A DNA stretch of 64,000 nucleotides from Marsupella aquatica (Eukaryota > Marchantiophyta): positions 10,974,001-11,038,000 of the forward strand of contig OZ316894.1 in assembly GCA_973895155.1 (NCBI GenBank). The letters run 5' to 3'. Positions 46,350 through 58,190 of this stretch are shown here, piece by piece. A program made the translations under genes and the position numbers. Below the pieces are notes generated by a model that saw nothing but the letters and a program-made list of their open reading frames with translations, was not told where the DNA came from and ran no database searches. Position 1 is the first letter of the stretch, and each line of letters opens with the position of its first letter.

Positions 46350-49300
46350 TTATTCTGCCTTTCCCATTCCCTTGAGCACGTATGGTTGAGGTGGCTTTAC
46401 AGCTTTTCCAATCAAAATTACAAGAAGTGGCAAAATTGTCCCTGCATAATACATCCTATGATATGCCAATAATGTGTCCTTAAATTTCAATAGCAAAAAC
46501 CCAGCCCAAGAGTAGTGTAAAATAGATGAAGCATATGAGAATCCAATTGCCCACCCCAAAGCCTGCTTTACCATACTCTGCAAGCTCCTGGGGACTTGAA
46601 GTTCCCATTTACTGCCAAGCACCCTGTTTGCACACATTGCAACAGTATCACTGGCAATCATCCTATTAACATTTCTAGTTTATCTCAAAATTCATGACTG
46701 GGACCAACAAGTCTCATTCTGCAGTTCTAAGCAAAATCTAGTTTGCCAAAAGAGGTGAAACTGGACTGAAAACATTAGAAATCTAACGTAGGGATAGACT
46801 GCAAGTGACACAAGCAAAACGCGTTGAAATGGATCAACCCGTTTGATCTATGACTCTGATGGACCAAGCACATTTAAGTTTGAATCACAAAATGTGAGCA
46901 TTCATACAAACGAAAGGTTTTCAATGAATAAATTTCAAGACCAGTCATGAGGATTTTGGCAGTCCCTAAATCTGGATTGTAAAACATTTTGGTCCAGACA
47001 ATTTCAGTTCCTCCCTGGAGCAGACCCAATCCAAAAAAGTCATGAATTGGAAAAAGTCCTGGGGTTCTCCAAGAAAACAGATCAGTGCAGAAATTGCTAG
47101 AGGAAATTACCAGAAACTTAAAATGCGAGGAGGGCTGGTATTCACATCAGACGTCAGCCACAGCTGCCATTTGTATATGACTCTAGCCCCAGCAATCATG
47201 AGGGCAGAATGTACGAAGAACAAAAAGTAGCCAATGTACAATCCATGCCACACTGCTGCTACGACCTGGGTGGTCACAAGTTGGAAAAGTCCTCCTGTTC
47301 CAGCACATCTCTCAATTTACGTCAGACGAGAATGGAATGTGTTACTCACTTTCTGTAATACCTCGAAGTTTGTCATGCTTTGACCCTAGCGGTTCTCAGT
47401 AAGGCGCAGACCCAGTCTGTAGATCCTACTGAACTCATTACGATTCCAATCCTGCTCTCTGAAACCCCACGGATTCTTCTTCTCAACTAAGCTTCAAATC
47501 TTATGAACTCACCAATTTTGTGTCAACGTCAGAAGGGTGAAAGACAAGCTCACCTCGCCCCATGCCTCCGGTTCCACTCAAAGGCTCATAGACGTAGTGC
47601 CGCAGCCAAAAGCCAACATGAATGTTCCAGTGAAGGGGAATTCGTGCCCCACTCTTGTTGAACTCAACGCGGAGAATGTCCACATTCCGCGCTTGATCCC
47701 ACCTGGACTGTTTCGGCCTGGCTTCTTGGGTGTCCCAACCACTGAAGCCAAACCCTGAGAAAAGCCATCCAAATTTTATGATGCGTATTTGTGGACAGTA
47801 ATGACCTTGACACGATCAAGCATGCTGAGAAAAACTCGCCACTGACTTACAGTACTGTTCAATGGTTGTGGCAATCTGTAAAGATTTGATCACTGTGTTC
47901 ATGTTTTGGAGACATGCAGGGATTGCCAGACTTCAACTTTCGAACCCTTGCATGGAAGCTGATTGTTGTGCCAAAATTGATCAAAACAAGAGCAGAGTTG
48001 ATCCATAAGGCATAGTACCTGATAAGATTAGCGATGCCTCAGAGATTGACCAGATGAAGTAGAACTTCCACCTGGCGGTGAATCCGCACATCCATAAGAA
48101 CCCAAATGTCTTCCATCCAGACCAGGGTTGATCTGTATCTGCTAAAAATAAAAGGGTGCTGTTGAAATGTGGTCTGAGAGACACGTAGAAGCCCATGCTC
48201 ACAAGGGATCTGGCCATTGCTTGGAGTGCTGGAATCAAATATGGTGGTGTATCTTCGCAGCTCCAAATGCTTTTGTTTTCTGTCCAATCGATATAACTCC
48301 TCAACTCATACACTGGACCTGCAAAAGTGGACCACATGAGTGAAAGCCTGCTTAGTGCATTTCCTTGCACAACGAAAATATGTAGAATGATGATCAGTGA
48401 CTGAGTTCTCTCTCTCAGGTCCGAGGAGGGAGAAAGAGTTACACAACTTAATAGAACAAATCAATCCATCAATCTCTTTTCACGAGTTGTCAGATCATTA
48501 TTTTTTGGTGACGATCACTTTTTAACCGTACCCTCGAGCTCTCTTTCCCAACGATGACCATAAAATAATGCACAGCAAAAGTTGTGTGGGTAGAATGTCA
48601 AGAGTGACCCCTTTTCAAATGAGATCACATGAATGCTTGTCGTCCCTTTACATGGAATAAATCTTGATCAAGGAGAGTCTTCTCCATTACCAGCGAGATG
48701 AGTTCCACAGTTGAGGCAATAGCCCAAGTATGTGATGGGACTCGGGAGGTCGAAAACCCTGTACTGCTTTTGGGCAGGCCTGAGATTGTCCACACTTTCA
48801 ATTAACAAGCCATCTTGATAGTTCATGGTTGCAGATATGACTTTGAGAGTGAGTACCATAAGAGCTCCTGTGGCATCGATTCCACCTTGCTTCCAAGACT
48901 CACCTGTGATTCAAACCCGAACCATCCAAGGTTAGCAATCAATCGTTGCCAATTTGTTGCAACTTCTCTGCCCCGCAGCAGAGTGTTGATTATCTCATGA
49001 AAACAGTAATAGAATTGGTGTGTTGGTTTGCCTTCTTCCATTTGACAATTTAAATTCTTGACTACAATCATTAAATGGCCAGTTTTTGCTTGTACTATTG
49101 AATTTTGTTGTCCACTTTGGACGAAGGGTAAGGAAACTGGTGATGGGGTTGTAATTAAGTTATTAGTTAGATAATTAGACTTAAATTCAATTAATCTATT
49201 CAAATGGGATGGGATAAAACTGGAGTAATTCGAAAACAGTGCAAAAATTCCAGAGCAGTGGAGGCTCTAGACTGGAGGCTGGCTGTTACATAGCCTATCC

Positions 49301-50465
49301 TTGCAAATCTTTAGACTTAAATTCAAATAATGTACTAAAATGGAATTGGGCCAGATAGAGGCATTGAGTATGTGCCAATTAATAAAGTAGTGGAGACAGG
49401 AGGTTGCTAACTAAAGTACCCTAGCCTGTCTCGCAACAACACAAATCACCTCCCTTTGGGGGGCATTTTGTAAAATCTTTTTTGCTTTGCGTGGATACTG
49501 GCATTAACACGTTGAGGCTAGCATGAATGGCAAGAAGGTTGTTTTTTCTATTCACAATACTTTCATGTAAAATTTGGATATTCTTGTTTAATTACGTTAT
49601 AGTGCAAAGACAAGCTATTGCCCTAAACACATAGGGCAATACTGATTTTGAGAGAAACTAGATTGAATTCATGCGCAGCATGCCAACATGTATAGATTTC
49701 ATCCGGGCAAAAGCCTTGTGCAGTAGCACAAAGTACTACAGTTGCATATCTGTGTGAATCATTAATTAGATAATTAGAGTCAAATGCAAATAACCTATTC
49801 AATTGGGATGGGACTAGACTTGGGATGGGACTAGACATAATGATCCAAAAGAGGGAAAGCTTAGCTGACGAGGAAGCGCGAATTAACATAGTAGGAGAGG
49901 AGAGGAGAGGAGAGGAGAGGAGTGAAACAGAGCAGTGGCGAGAAACAGAGTCACCAGAGACAGAGAACAGAGTCACCAGAGACACAGAGGAAAGGAAAAC
50001 AGAGAAGAGAAGAGAGGAAAAGTGGCGAGAAACAGAGTCACCAGAGACGAAGAGGAATGGAACCATAGAAGAGAAGAGAAACAGAGTAGTGGAGAGAGAG
50101 GGAGAGGAGAAGAGAAGAGGCGGACCGCTCATGAAGTAGACATGACATCCGAGAAGGAAGCCGAACGCCGAAACGAAGGTGAGCTCCCCGCAGCGCCGGC
50201 GGCACAGCAGCATGCTCGCGTACGACATGGCGATGGGCGCGAGCAGCAGCAGATCGCTCCCAGGCGGAAGACCGTAGTGCGAGACCAGCGCTCCAGTGAC
50301 GGCGGCGTACCAGTGCCGAGCTCGGGGCGCCTCTTTCGGCACCAACCGGCACCCCCACCCCAATGGTATTGTCGCGAGGAACGCAATCAGGAACCGCACC
50401 ACCGGCACGGAGAGCCCTGACGCATCGGCCGCCCTCTCGATCACCGGCGACATCGTACTCATCAT
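46350..50465 (-). CDS. LPLAT1: Lysophospholipid acyltransferase, MBOAT family (LPLAT1/LPCAT type), six exons
   Basis: Predicted to re-acylate lysophospholipids from acyl-CoA in the endoplasmic reticulum membrane (Lands cycle). Exons on the minus strand are 50465-50126, 48903-48691, 48318-48019, 47754-47554, 47294 to about 47162, and about 46632-46350, all phase 1 up to exon 5. The exon 5 to 6 junction is ambiguous by a few codons. Markers follow plant LPLAT1 in order: VVRFLIAFLATIPLGWGCRL and GCHVYFMSG (exon 1); GALMVLTLKVISATMNYQDG and GYCLNCGTHLAG (exon 2); GPVYELRSYIDW and GFTARWKFYFIWSISEASLI (exon 3); HWNIHVGFWLRHYVYE (exon 4); AVWHGLYIGYFLFFVHSALM (exon 5); and a C-terminus with YAGTILPLLVILIG. 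The MBOAT active-site Asn (about residue 328) and His of VWHG (about residue 368) are present. About 485-490 residues, slightly longer than the Arabidopsis protein as remembered. ATG choices are 50465, 50462 and 50453; the first is preferred. Confidence 0.92.
48904..50125 (-). other. Intron 1 of the MBOAT gene
   Basis: A 1.2-kb intron. The donor GTCCGC is weak but gives the only in-frame phase-1 join (a Gly codon) to exon 2. Just inside it, 49897-50120 is purine-rich on the plus strand: GGAGA units (AGGAGAGGAGAGGAGAGG) and repeated AGAGTCACCAGAGAC phrases, so the transcript has a long pyrimidine run next to the donor. Confidence 0.75.
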
Positions 50466-51385
50466 TCTTTCAATTGGATTTTGGATTTTGGGCTCCACAA
50501 CTCATCATTTTCGTGGCAGAATGATCGAATCCCGCTCCCGCCCCTGCTTCTGATGGTGTAGTACCGCGTTTGAGGTCCGTCAGTAGGCAGGGAAAGTGTC
50601 GCTCCTCCTTGGGATTCTTCTGTTTCAGTTCTAAGTGAAGGAGTTGCGGAACTTTCGTGCCGCCAAGTCTTTGCAAGAACATGCCAGTGACCGGTGGCCA
50701 GGTGAGTTGCAAGATTTTCTCCCTTCCAGTCGTTCGAATCAGAGGATCCGAGGATGAGAGGACGATAGTGGTCAGGTGACTGCAAAATTATCACCAGCCA
50801 ACATTTTGCTAGCGAGGTAGCGACATTTCGTAGGAGTGGTAACTAGTGAATAACTATCACCCTAACTCGTCAGAAACAGAGGCTCTGAACTCGGAAGCTC
50901 TGTGTCGGGAATAGAGTGACTATTGATGGGTCAATTTCCCTTTCTTGCTGTGCTTTCCATGGCCGAAATAGAGGATGGAGACATTGATAGTGGCGGGAAT
51001 ACTCCTCGCTTCCCTAGGCTTTTCCCACAGCTGTCATTAGTCTAGGAACAAGCCACAAGTTCCTTCAGAGGGCCTGAATACAATTCGAGTTCGAGATGGA
51101 ACCTTTTAACGGGAGTCTGGGGTGGCTCAATAAAAGCCAGCAAATGCAAGGCGATTCAAGCATTGGAAAATAAGCTAGTTTTGGTCATAAGCTAGTATCG
51201 GTCAATGCAACGTGGGTAATGACGAAGAAATTACTGTATTCGACGAAAGCATTCCAGATGTGTTTCGCGAAATCCGGCTGAAGGAGTACCAATGCTGGCT
51301 CTAGTCTCGGGGAGGTTCGCCGTGACATTTCCACATTCGAATTGTGAGGGCAGTAATGTTCGCTAATTTTCTATCTATAACTTAC
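50466..51385. other. Region upstream of the MBOAT gene
   Basis: Holds the presumed MBOAT promoter and leader. No core promoter motif or other gene is clear. Confidence 0.35.
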
Positions 51386-52290
51386 ATTTGCCCTCAGCCG
51401 AAAGTGAAGCGAAAGGAATTCTATCGGCTGGTCTGCAATTACTGAATAGAAACCACCCAGGCCTTTCTCTTCTTCTCCACCCGGCAATGTCACCCTCATT
51501 GAACAACTCCATCACGTTTTCCAACAGCCACAAGCTTCTACCAGACCGAGTCACGACCTCAACAGGTGCACCATGAATGTCAAGACAGCTCACATACGCA
51601 TCATCAGGACATCTCTACAGGTTCACGCTAGAAGTTCATTTGCAATTTGGAATGGTCCCTTATCCATTGTAGTCCAACCCGGGAGAATCCCTTGCGGAAT
51701 CCTGATAATATCCTATTCGGGGTCCGATTTGCAAGGTCTGAAAATATCCACGCATGTTCGGATCTCAGTAATATACTTCTTGGTTCGGTTAGGAATCAGG
51801 AGGCCGATCAACAGTCCTTTATGATTGTATCCGCAATGCCCTATTCGAAGGCTTGCAACACGTGATTGAGAGCAACTTCGGTGAGTCGACATCCAAGGAA
51901 TCAATGTTTCTCGATAGGTGGCCCTGATTTGGAGTGGAATTCATGGTGAGCCCTAATCATTGGTTGCACTTGGTGGGGAGGATATATTCTGGAGGCAATT
52001 AGGAACCAGTTCTTTGACCAATCCATCTTTCGGCATATTTGAAATTCGTCTTTCTAAGATGAACTCGAAAGTGTCGTCTTCGAACGTCTTCAAAAGCACT
52101 TCGTATTTGGCAAACTAGCAAAAGATTTAAAGGATATCTCTTCGCTTGTAACGAAAGTCATCCATGTACCATATCTGTTCATTCTCGCTACATTTTCTGA
52201 ATGGGCATAGGTTTCCTCGGCCATGGCATAGATCCCGCAATGTGTTGGAAGGACTGAATCACTCCATTGCATCCTAGATTTCACAGAATC
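51386..52290 (-). pseudogene. Exon-like remnants of an unidentified gene
   Basis: The best piece is 51614-51386, 229 bases, open, between an acceptor-like TGTAG and a consensus donor GTAAGT. It reads PDDAYVSCLDIHGAPVEVVT then SLWLLENVMELFNEGDIAGW and FLFSNCRPADRIPFASL. Further right on the same strand, 51830-51640 reads HKGLLIGLLIPNRTKKYITE, then, across an in-frame TAG, IIRIPQGILPGWTTMDKGPF. Near 52110-51960 a frame reads FAKYEVLLKTFEDDTFEFIL. I cannot name the family. Composition and the splice sites look like real exons, but with stops between them this is probably a decayed gene. Confidence 0.35.
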
Positions 52291-52461
52291 ATTTATGATT
52301 TCGGTGGTTTAGAGATTTCAGAAAGTCCTAGTTGAATTCACTGGGCAGATGTGTCTGAGGCGATTTAGAACCACTGAGAGAATTAAGTTCGGTGAAGAGT
52401 CATATTTGGTGAACAAATCATTCAGTGGTATGGTGTGCTTTACAGAACACAAAAAAACCGA

Positions 52462-52893
52462 GCCATGGTGGACCACCATGTTGAACACAGTGCTCCCATG
52501 GACCACATTTTGGTGGTTCATGGGAGTTTGAGGCCCAGAGCTTGATGATCACATTTTGGTGGTCCATGTGAGTTTGAGTCCCAGATAGAAGAACACAATA
52601 AAAATTAATGTAATTAAATTTACCCTTAGGCAATCTGTAAACCCAAATATTTAATATTAACACAATGAAAATTAATCTAATGAAATTTACCCCTAGGCAA
52701 TCTGTAAAGGAAAATTCAAAATGAGCTAAAAAATTATTGTTATTTTGATGAAAGTGTAGCTTATCTACTCCTCAGATGGAATATCCCCCAAAACTATAAT
52801 GTATTTGAATATGAATATCTAGTTATTAAAATTAAACTCAAATTTTGGAGGCTTCAAAGGCCAACCTTGGGGTCCATCGGGTTTCAAATTGCA
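52462..52893 (+). repeat. Dispersed GGACCAC-bounded repeat, copy C
   Basis: Left end GGTGGACCACCATGTTGAAC, then ACAGTGCTCCCATGGACCAC; right end GGCTTCAAAGGCCAACCTTG, then GGGTCCATCGGGTTTCAAAT. The left part contains an internal near-duplicate of CACATTTTGGTGGTYCATG. Same family as copies A and B. Confidence 0.55.
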
Positions 52894-53988
52894 TAACAAA
52901 GCCTTAATGCGTTTCACTTAAAATATGACTCCAGGGAAACTTCCAACGTTAGGTCTTATCCTGTTTGGAATGGATTAGCATCATTCACTACTAAGTGAAC
53001 CAGGGGTCAGCTTTCTGGTTGAAAAATCTGCATCATCAAGACATAGCAACCTTAGCAAATTAAACTGATGGAAGCCACACATGTAAAAAGCAGACAAAAT
53101 AGGGGACAAAATAGGGGACAAAATAGGTCAGAATCCAGGATTGAACATGGACCTTAATCTCCCTATTCTATAAGCAATACTGTGCTAAAACTATCTAGAG
53201 CTACATAGTTTTGTTACTACCTTAAACCTGTTCTACTAGTACTAAATGAATAACAAAACACAGGGGCCTGAAATGTAACTCTCCTAGCCCCTCCTTGTCC
53301 CTTACTGCCAATTGGGTTGTCAATTCATGAACCAGCCCTCGGTGTACATCTTTAATCAGTGTCACTTACACCTTTCCTGCATGATTTCTCCAATCTTTCC
53401 ATACCCCCATTGCTCACCTGAATCCATCCTTTCTACATCCCTACCAATGTTCCTTTCATCAGTGAACATCCTTTCCTTCTCTTCTCATCCCGCATTGTGT
53501 CCTGTACACCCTATTCCCCACCAGGCAATTTTGCTCCATAATCAGATCGGCCATGATGTATTTCTTTTCTTGTTCTTTACCCGTATGGACACTGGCGGTG
53601 TCCCAGTCAGTTTTCTTAGTGGCTAAATTTTCGCTAGTTTCCACCTGTCTAAACAGTCTTCACTACGTTTGACAAAACATCAGGCTAGCTTCTCTATCTA
53701 CCAATAGCCAGTTTCCCAACTAGCCATAGACCCCATCAGCCAAAATCTAATGGTCTTCCCTAAATCTAGGGATACCTGACATTCAAAAATTACTCTAGCA
53801 AAAGTAGGTAAGGTGAATGTGTATTCGTAGCATCTTCACACTGACAAGGTGACATACTGACATGCATTCACCAAGCTAAAGTCACAAACCCTTTAAAATT
53901 ACTCTCGTCCCAATGTGGATCTACAATCTAGACAAATAGGTTGGGCTATCGGTGGTGAGTCTCCCTGTCATACTATTACTTGCAGATC
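52894..53988. other. Intergenic DNA
   Basis: No gene. A weak tRNA-like stretch at about 53125-53200 on the minus strand has a GTTCAATCC box-B-like motif and may be an old SINE head. A GGGGACAAAATA phrase is repeated near 53103-53125. Confidence 0.3.
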
Positions 53989-54097
53989 AAAAAGCAACAG
54001 CTCTCCTATGTAGGGCAGCCCTACACAAGGGGACGATACCCAGAGCAGGACGGGCCTGCTTTGGGTTTTCAAGGCAAAAAAGAAGAAGCAATAGCTC
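53989..54097 (+). mobile_element. Short SINE fragment, apparently 5'-inverted
   Basis: The 3' end CCTGCTTTGGGTTTTCAAGG, then C and A-rich tail, matches the SINE 3' ends at 37404 and 57735. The part before it (TATGTAGGGCAGCC through GACGATACCCAG) matches the body of the 37404-37613 SINE in the opposite orientation. Flanks AAGCAACAGCTC and AAGCAATAGCTC (one mismatch) look like a target duplication. Confidence 0.6.
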
Positions 54098-57000
54098 ACT
54101 GGGCTGATACAGAACAATCAAATTTACAGTGGTATGGAAGATTCATCCAACCTGTGGGCACGTGCCAGAGTACACCATACTTATAGCATCAGAAAGGATA
54201 GTAATCCCTTTGAGGATATTGGAGATTTGAACTCATGTCCAAGACCGAAATTGTGACCCCACGAAAGACCCCCAACCTATTCATGTTGACGGTTGCTGGG
54301 AATTCATTTATTACTATCCCTTGAGTCCCACTCAGATGTTGCCCACCTGCCTGTTTCCATTTTGGGGCAAACAGGATGTTATTTTGCATCTTGCAGCTAG
54401 GAAAGATGCAAATAGTTTGCAACAAAATGCTTAGATGTTGCAGGCTTGCCTGTTTCCATTTGGTATTTTATTGCATCTTGCGCTTAGAAAATACACACAA
54501 AAAAAAAGGAAAACTCTCCAAAACTTGGATTGAACTCTAGCCCCAGCCCAAGTGGCAAGGAATGGAGGCCTTACTAGATTGCTAGGCAATGGTATTTAGG
54601 AGTGCAGAGGGGGGAGGAGTGGCAGAGAGGGACGTCACATTTTTTCACAAAATATGGAAACATCAGGCCACCCTTCCTTTCCTTGTAGAAAGTCGAGGCT
54701 CAATGTTGACCTTGCAGTAGGGAGATCAAGCTGCTGCTTGTAGGGCAGCAAGGCAGCAAGACAAAGCACTGATGCTGGGAGTGGCAGGGGGTAGCAAGGT
54801 CATGCAAAGTTGGGGCAGCGAGGACACGCAAAGCTGGGGAAGCGAGGTCCCTTTTTGAGTGCAATGTGCCCACATTGGGCATGTTTTCTGGTGAAAAAAT
54901 GGGGAATGTTTGAAGGCTCCATGAGGGAGCCTGTGGATGCTGCAACCTTGCTGCCCAGAGGGCTGGGGCTGCCTATTGAGGGTCTAGTCTGGTTTGAGTG
55001 AGGGGCAGGGTGACGCTCAATTCAAATCCAGACACGTTTTGGACTGATGGATGACCCAAATTTAACCAGGGGTGGTTAACTAAACTGGATTCTGGAAAAC
55101 AATGGTATTTCAGTCATTCAACTAAAAAACGTGGCATGTTGTGATATTTTTGACTGAAAAGGTAACAATCTAGTAAATATAATGTTCACAAAGAAATGAG
55201 ATGTATAGAACTTGAACTTGTAGGCGCTGATATTTATAAAGGGTGCCCAATGTTGAATGTACAGTAAGAGTCAAAAGGGAGCACATTTAGTACTTTACTA
55301 CCTGTACCTTTTTTGGGGGGTGGGAGAGGAAATCCTTCCTGAATCCTGACTACAACTGTACTTGATTGGAAGAATCCCGAAAGTGAGACTCGACCGCCGA
55401 CGACAGAGTGTGATAATTATCTACCTGCCAACGACAGTGTGATATCTACAGAAGAAATGTAGTTGTGATTGGATTTCCTAAGATCTGTGGGCCCAACTTC
55501 GTGAAACTTTCACGTTACTATCTTTCCATCGACAGTCAACCAGAGTCACTGTTATTTTCTCAAATTTATTCTGAGGTCCATATTTCTTGCTCGCGATTCT
55601 TTGATTTCTTTGATAAAGGCGATTCGGTTTTTAGTCGTTGTAGGAAGATTGCGTTCCAGTGGCCCACGAGTGGAATTCCCATGGATTCCAGGAACGGCGA
55701 ACAGCTCACTTTGAAACTCTGAAAGACACTCTCGCGGTTGATTCTCACTTTCATAAAACCAGAGCAATGTGATCAATCTGTATGAACGGCAGCAAATGAT
55801 GGTGTAGATATAGTAACAGGGCGTTCTCTGGCAAATCCCTATTCATGGCGAGATTGGCGATGATGAGGAACTTTGTGTACTGTCTGCAATCGAAATAGGT
55901 ATGAGAAGTTTTTTTGCATAGATTTTGGCCCTTCCCGATTGCATCTGCGGAATTGGGCAAAAGCTCTTCTTCAACTAAGAGACAACAATATTTTTGCGAT
56001 GCTTTTCACTGCCAAACATGGAATAATTGGGGATAGCTTCCATCTCCTTTCCCACACGTGCAACCGACGTGGGACAGACATCAGAAGATGTGTACTTTGG
56101 ACTCTCTGGAGCAACAATAATTGTGAAGCATGGGTCCCAGGTGGACATCTGCTGGACCCATGCTTCCATTTTGACTCTAGGCATCAGAATTTGCCAATTT
56201 GGTCTCTTGTGAGAGCCCCTAGCGGCCTAGCCGACTAGCCCTCTATATCCAAAGAAGGAAGAACGGTGTTTCGAACGCTGCTCACGGCAGATGACAATAG
56301 CACTTATACCCCAGTGTAGTGCTCTTGCCGACATTGGTCTCCCCTTCATTGGCTGTGGCTTCTTAGAGTTGCCCTCAGTGCTCCGTGCACTTGTACAGTG
56401 CGATGATTCGTTCCTACGGAGTCTCTTTCGTGCAATGGAAAACAGTAATAAGTTGTCACACCTCTGCCGGTGGAGTTCTGCTGGACAAAGACACTCCTCA
56501 AGTGATCTGTTGTAGACAGTGATGCAAGTGGGAAACGGTGCAATAATATCAAGAAACCAACATGACCTGGCTGGCTCACCCGACCAAATCGGCCGTGAAG
56601 AATTAGCCATGCTTGCACTCAATGTGAATTTTTTTAGCGATCCTTCTACAGAAAGGGCCAGTGGTGTAACGATAGTTATATATGACCGGGCTGCTCCTTC
56701 ACATCGGCTGTGACAAGATTTTACACGGAGTTCATGGTTTGTATCTTGCCTTGAGGTTTCTGTAACTGTGTGTGTGAGAGAGAGAGAGAGAGTGAGAGAG
56801 CGAGAACTCTAAGAATCTGTACAATATATTTGTCAAATTTAGTTTCTGAATGAAATTTTGTTGCCCCCAAAAAAGGAAAAGGCCCCGTGCACTTTACTCA
56901 GACTGATGAGAGGAGCCCGCCCCCAAATCCCGGGCGATAACCCACTAGGGATCGCGAGCAGAAGAACCGTGCAAAACAGATCATCAACAAACAAAGGGCC

Positions 57001-57229
57001 AGACATGAGAGATTATGGATTTCTTTTGTTGTGGAAAAAGGGGAGAGGAATTCTGTACGGTAGGCCCTATACTTTTTTGGCAGTGGGCTGACCTGTAGGC
57101 TGAATGCAATGCCCTTGTCTCTCGGGTTTGTCGACGTCGTTGGGACAGCGATTAGAGAATTGTTATCATCAGCAGCTTCGCAAATTATTGGAAGATTTGG
57201 TCATTTCGTTAGTGATTACTTGATTCAGT
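54098..57229. other. Intergenic DNA, no confident gene
   Basis: No family recognised on either strand. Open frames at 55465-55776, 55873-56238 and 56227-56622 overlap on both strands and could be decayed exons. A 13-bp perfect inverted repeat lies at 56125-56166. An AG dinucleotide run lies at about 56775-56805. A GATTGAACTC phrase at 54533 may be another old box B. Confidence 0.3.
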
Positions 57230-58190
57230 CTACGACTTGCCCAAATTTGTGTGGGGCCGGCAAACTACTTCTGTATGATGACTCCATTCATCCACATGTG
57301 AAGAATTACCGTGACAAATCAAACATTTTGGTTGAAACAGTTTTTCGTCCAAAACAAATGAAAAAGTCACTGTACAAGAAAGCTTTTTCCAACCAATTGG
57401 CTTAGGTCAATTGGCTAGGGGATTTGCCTGGAACTGAGAGGTCCCAGGTTCAATCCCCCCTTCACACACTGGGGTGTGGAGGGTATTTGTGTGTGGGTGG
57501 GATGGGTTTTGTGGGTAGTGGATTGGAGTTCTGATTATTTGCTCTGCCCCTGGTCGTCCACTTTGTGGTCCTGATTTAATCCTCTCTCCTTCCTGGTGCA
57601 GTCCCTGTCAGATCCGTTGGGGCTCACCCTGGTCTGGGTTCCCTACAGAAAAACTGTCACATTGGGAAAAACTGTCACATTGGGATGGGGGGAGTCTAAT
57701 TGTATTTCCTCCCCATTTCCGTTCAAGACAAAAAAAAGAAAGCTTTTTCCCGTTGGTTTCGTCAATGTCGTTTAGTCCACCACTGCTTTCGCGGCGCAAT
57801 GAGTTCTTATCCTCACAACTCTTGTTTTCGAATGAGGTGTCGGGAAGGAGCGTCTCCACAGCATAATCAACCAATACCTGACATGGACGATCTGCATGTC
57901 CCGGAAATGCCGGATCGAATTGCCAAGCTGAGATAATTTCGATTTGCATCGTCAGGAAAGAAATTATCCGTGCATCGTCAGGAAAGTAAGCAGTAGGCTC
58001 TTTTGGTTCCATCTGCGGTGTGTGGTCGTAACTGGTAAGAGGTGCATCATCAGCAACGTATGTGAGTACCGACACCGTGAACGCTGAGACAAAAACCACA
58101 GAACAAAGCCAACGAAGCCAAGAGAGTAGGGTGGGGACTGCTGAACCTCGGAAAATCAGATCAAATACGATCTCAGATTTTCCATTCTGA
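57230..58190 (-). pseudogene. Unidentified open frame interrupted by a SINE
   Basis: On the minus strand a frame runs from about 58190 to the SINE at 57735. If the SINE and one copy of its target duplication are left out, the same frame continues past 57390 to TAG at 57230-57232, some 45 further codons. It has a hydrophobic stretch near its start (LLSWLRWLCSVVFVSAFTVS), then acidic and Pro-containing sequence (PTAYFPDDARIISF). No domain recognised and no clear ATG at the beginning. It could be an exon of a type II membrane protein or a chance frame. Continuity across the old insertion site is the only argument that it was once coding. Confidence 0.3.
57376..57750 (+). mobile_element. tRNA-derived SINE with 15-bp target duplication
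   Basis: The body 57391-57735 lies between perfect repeats AAGAAAGCTTTTTCC at 57376-57390 and 57736-57750. The head has an A-box-like TTGGCTAGGGG and a B-box GGTTCAATCCC (57448 region), the internal promoter of RNA polymerase III. The body includes GTCCACTTTG and TAATCCTCTCTCC, shared with the copy at 37404-37613. An 18-bp phrase GAAAAACTGTCACATTGG is doubled at about 57648-57684. The 3' end is CCGTTCAAGAC plus an A-rich tail. Confidence 0.88.

Noticed and set aside
53125-53200. Functional tRNA gene
   Set aside because: Only a box-B-like GTTCAATCC and loose pairing; no complete cloverleaf.
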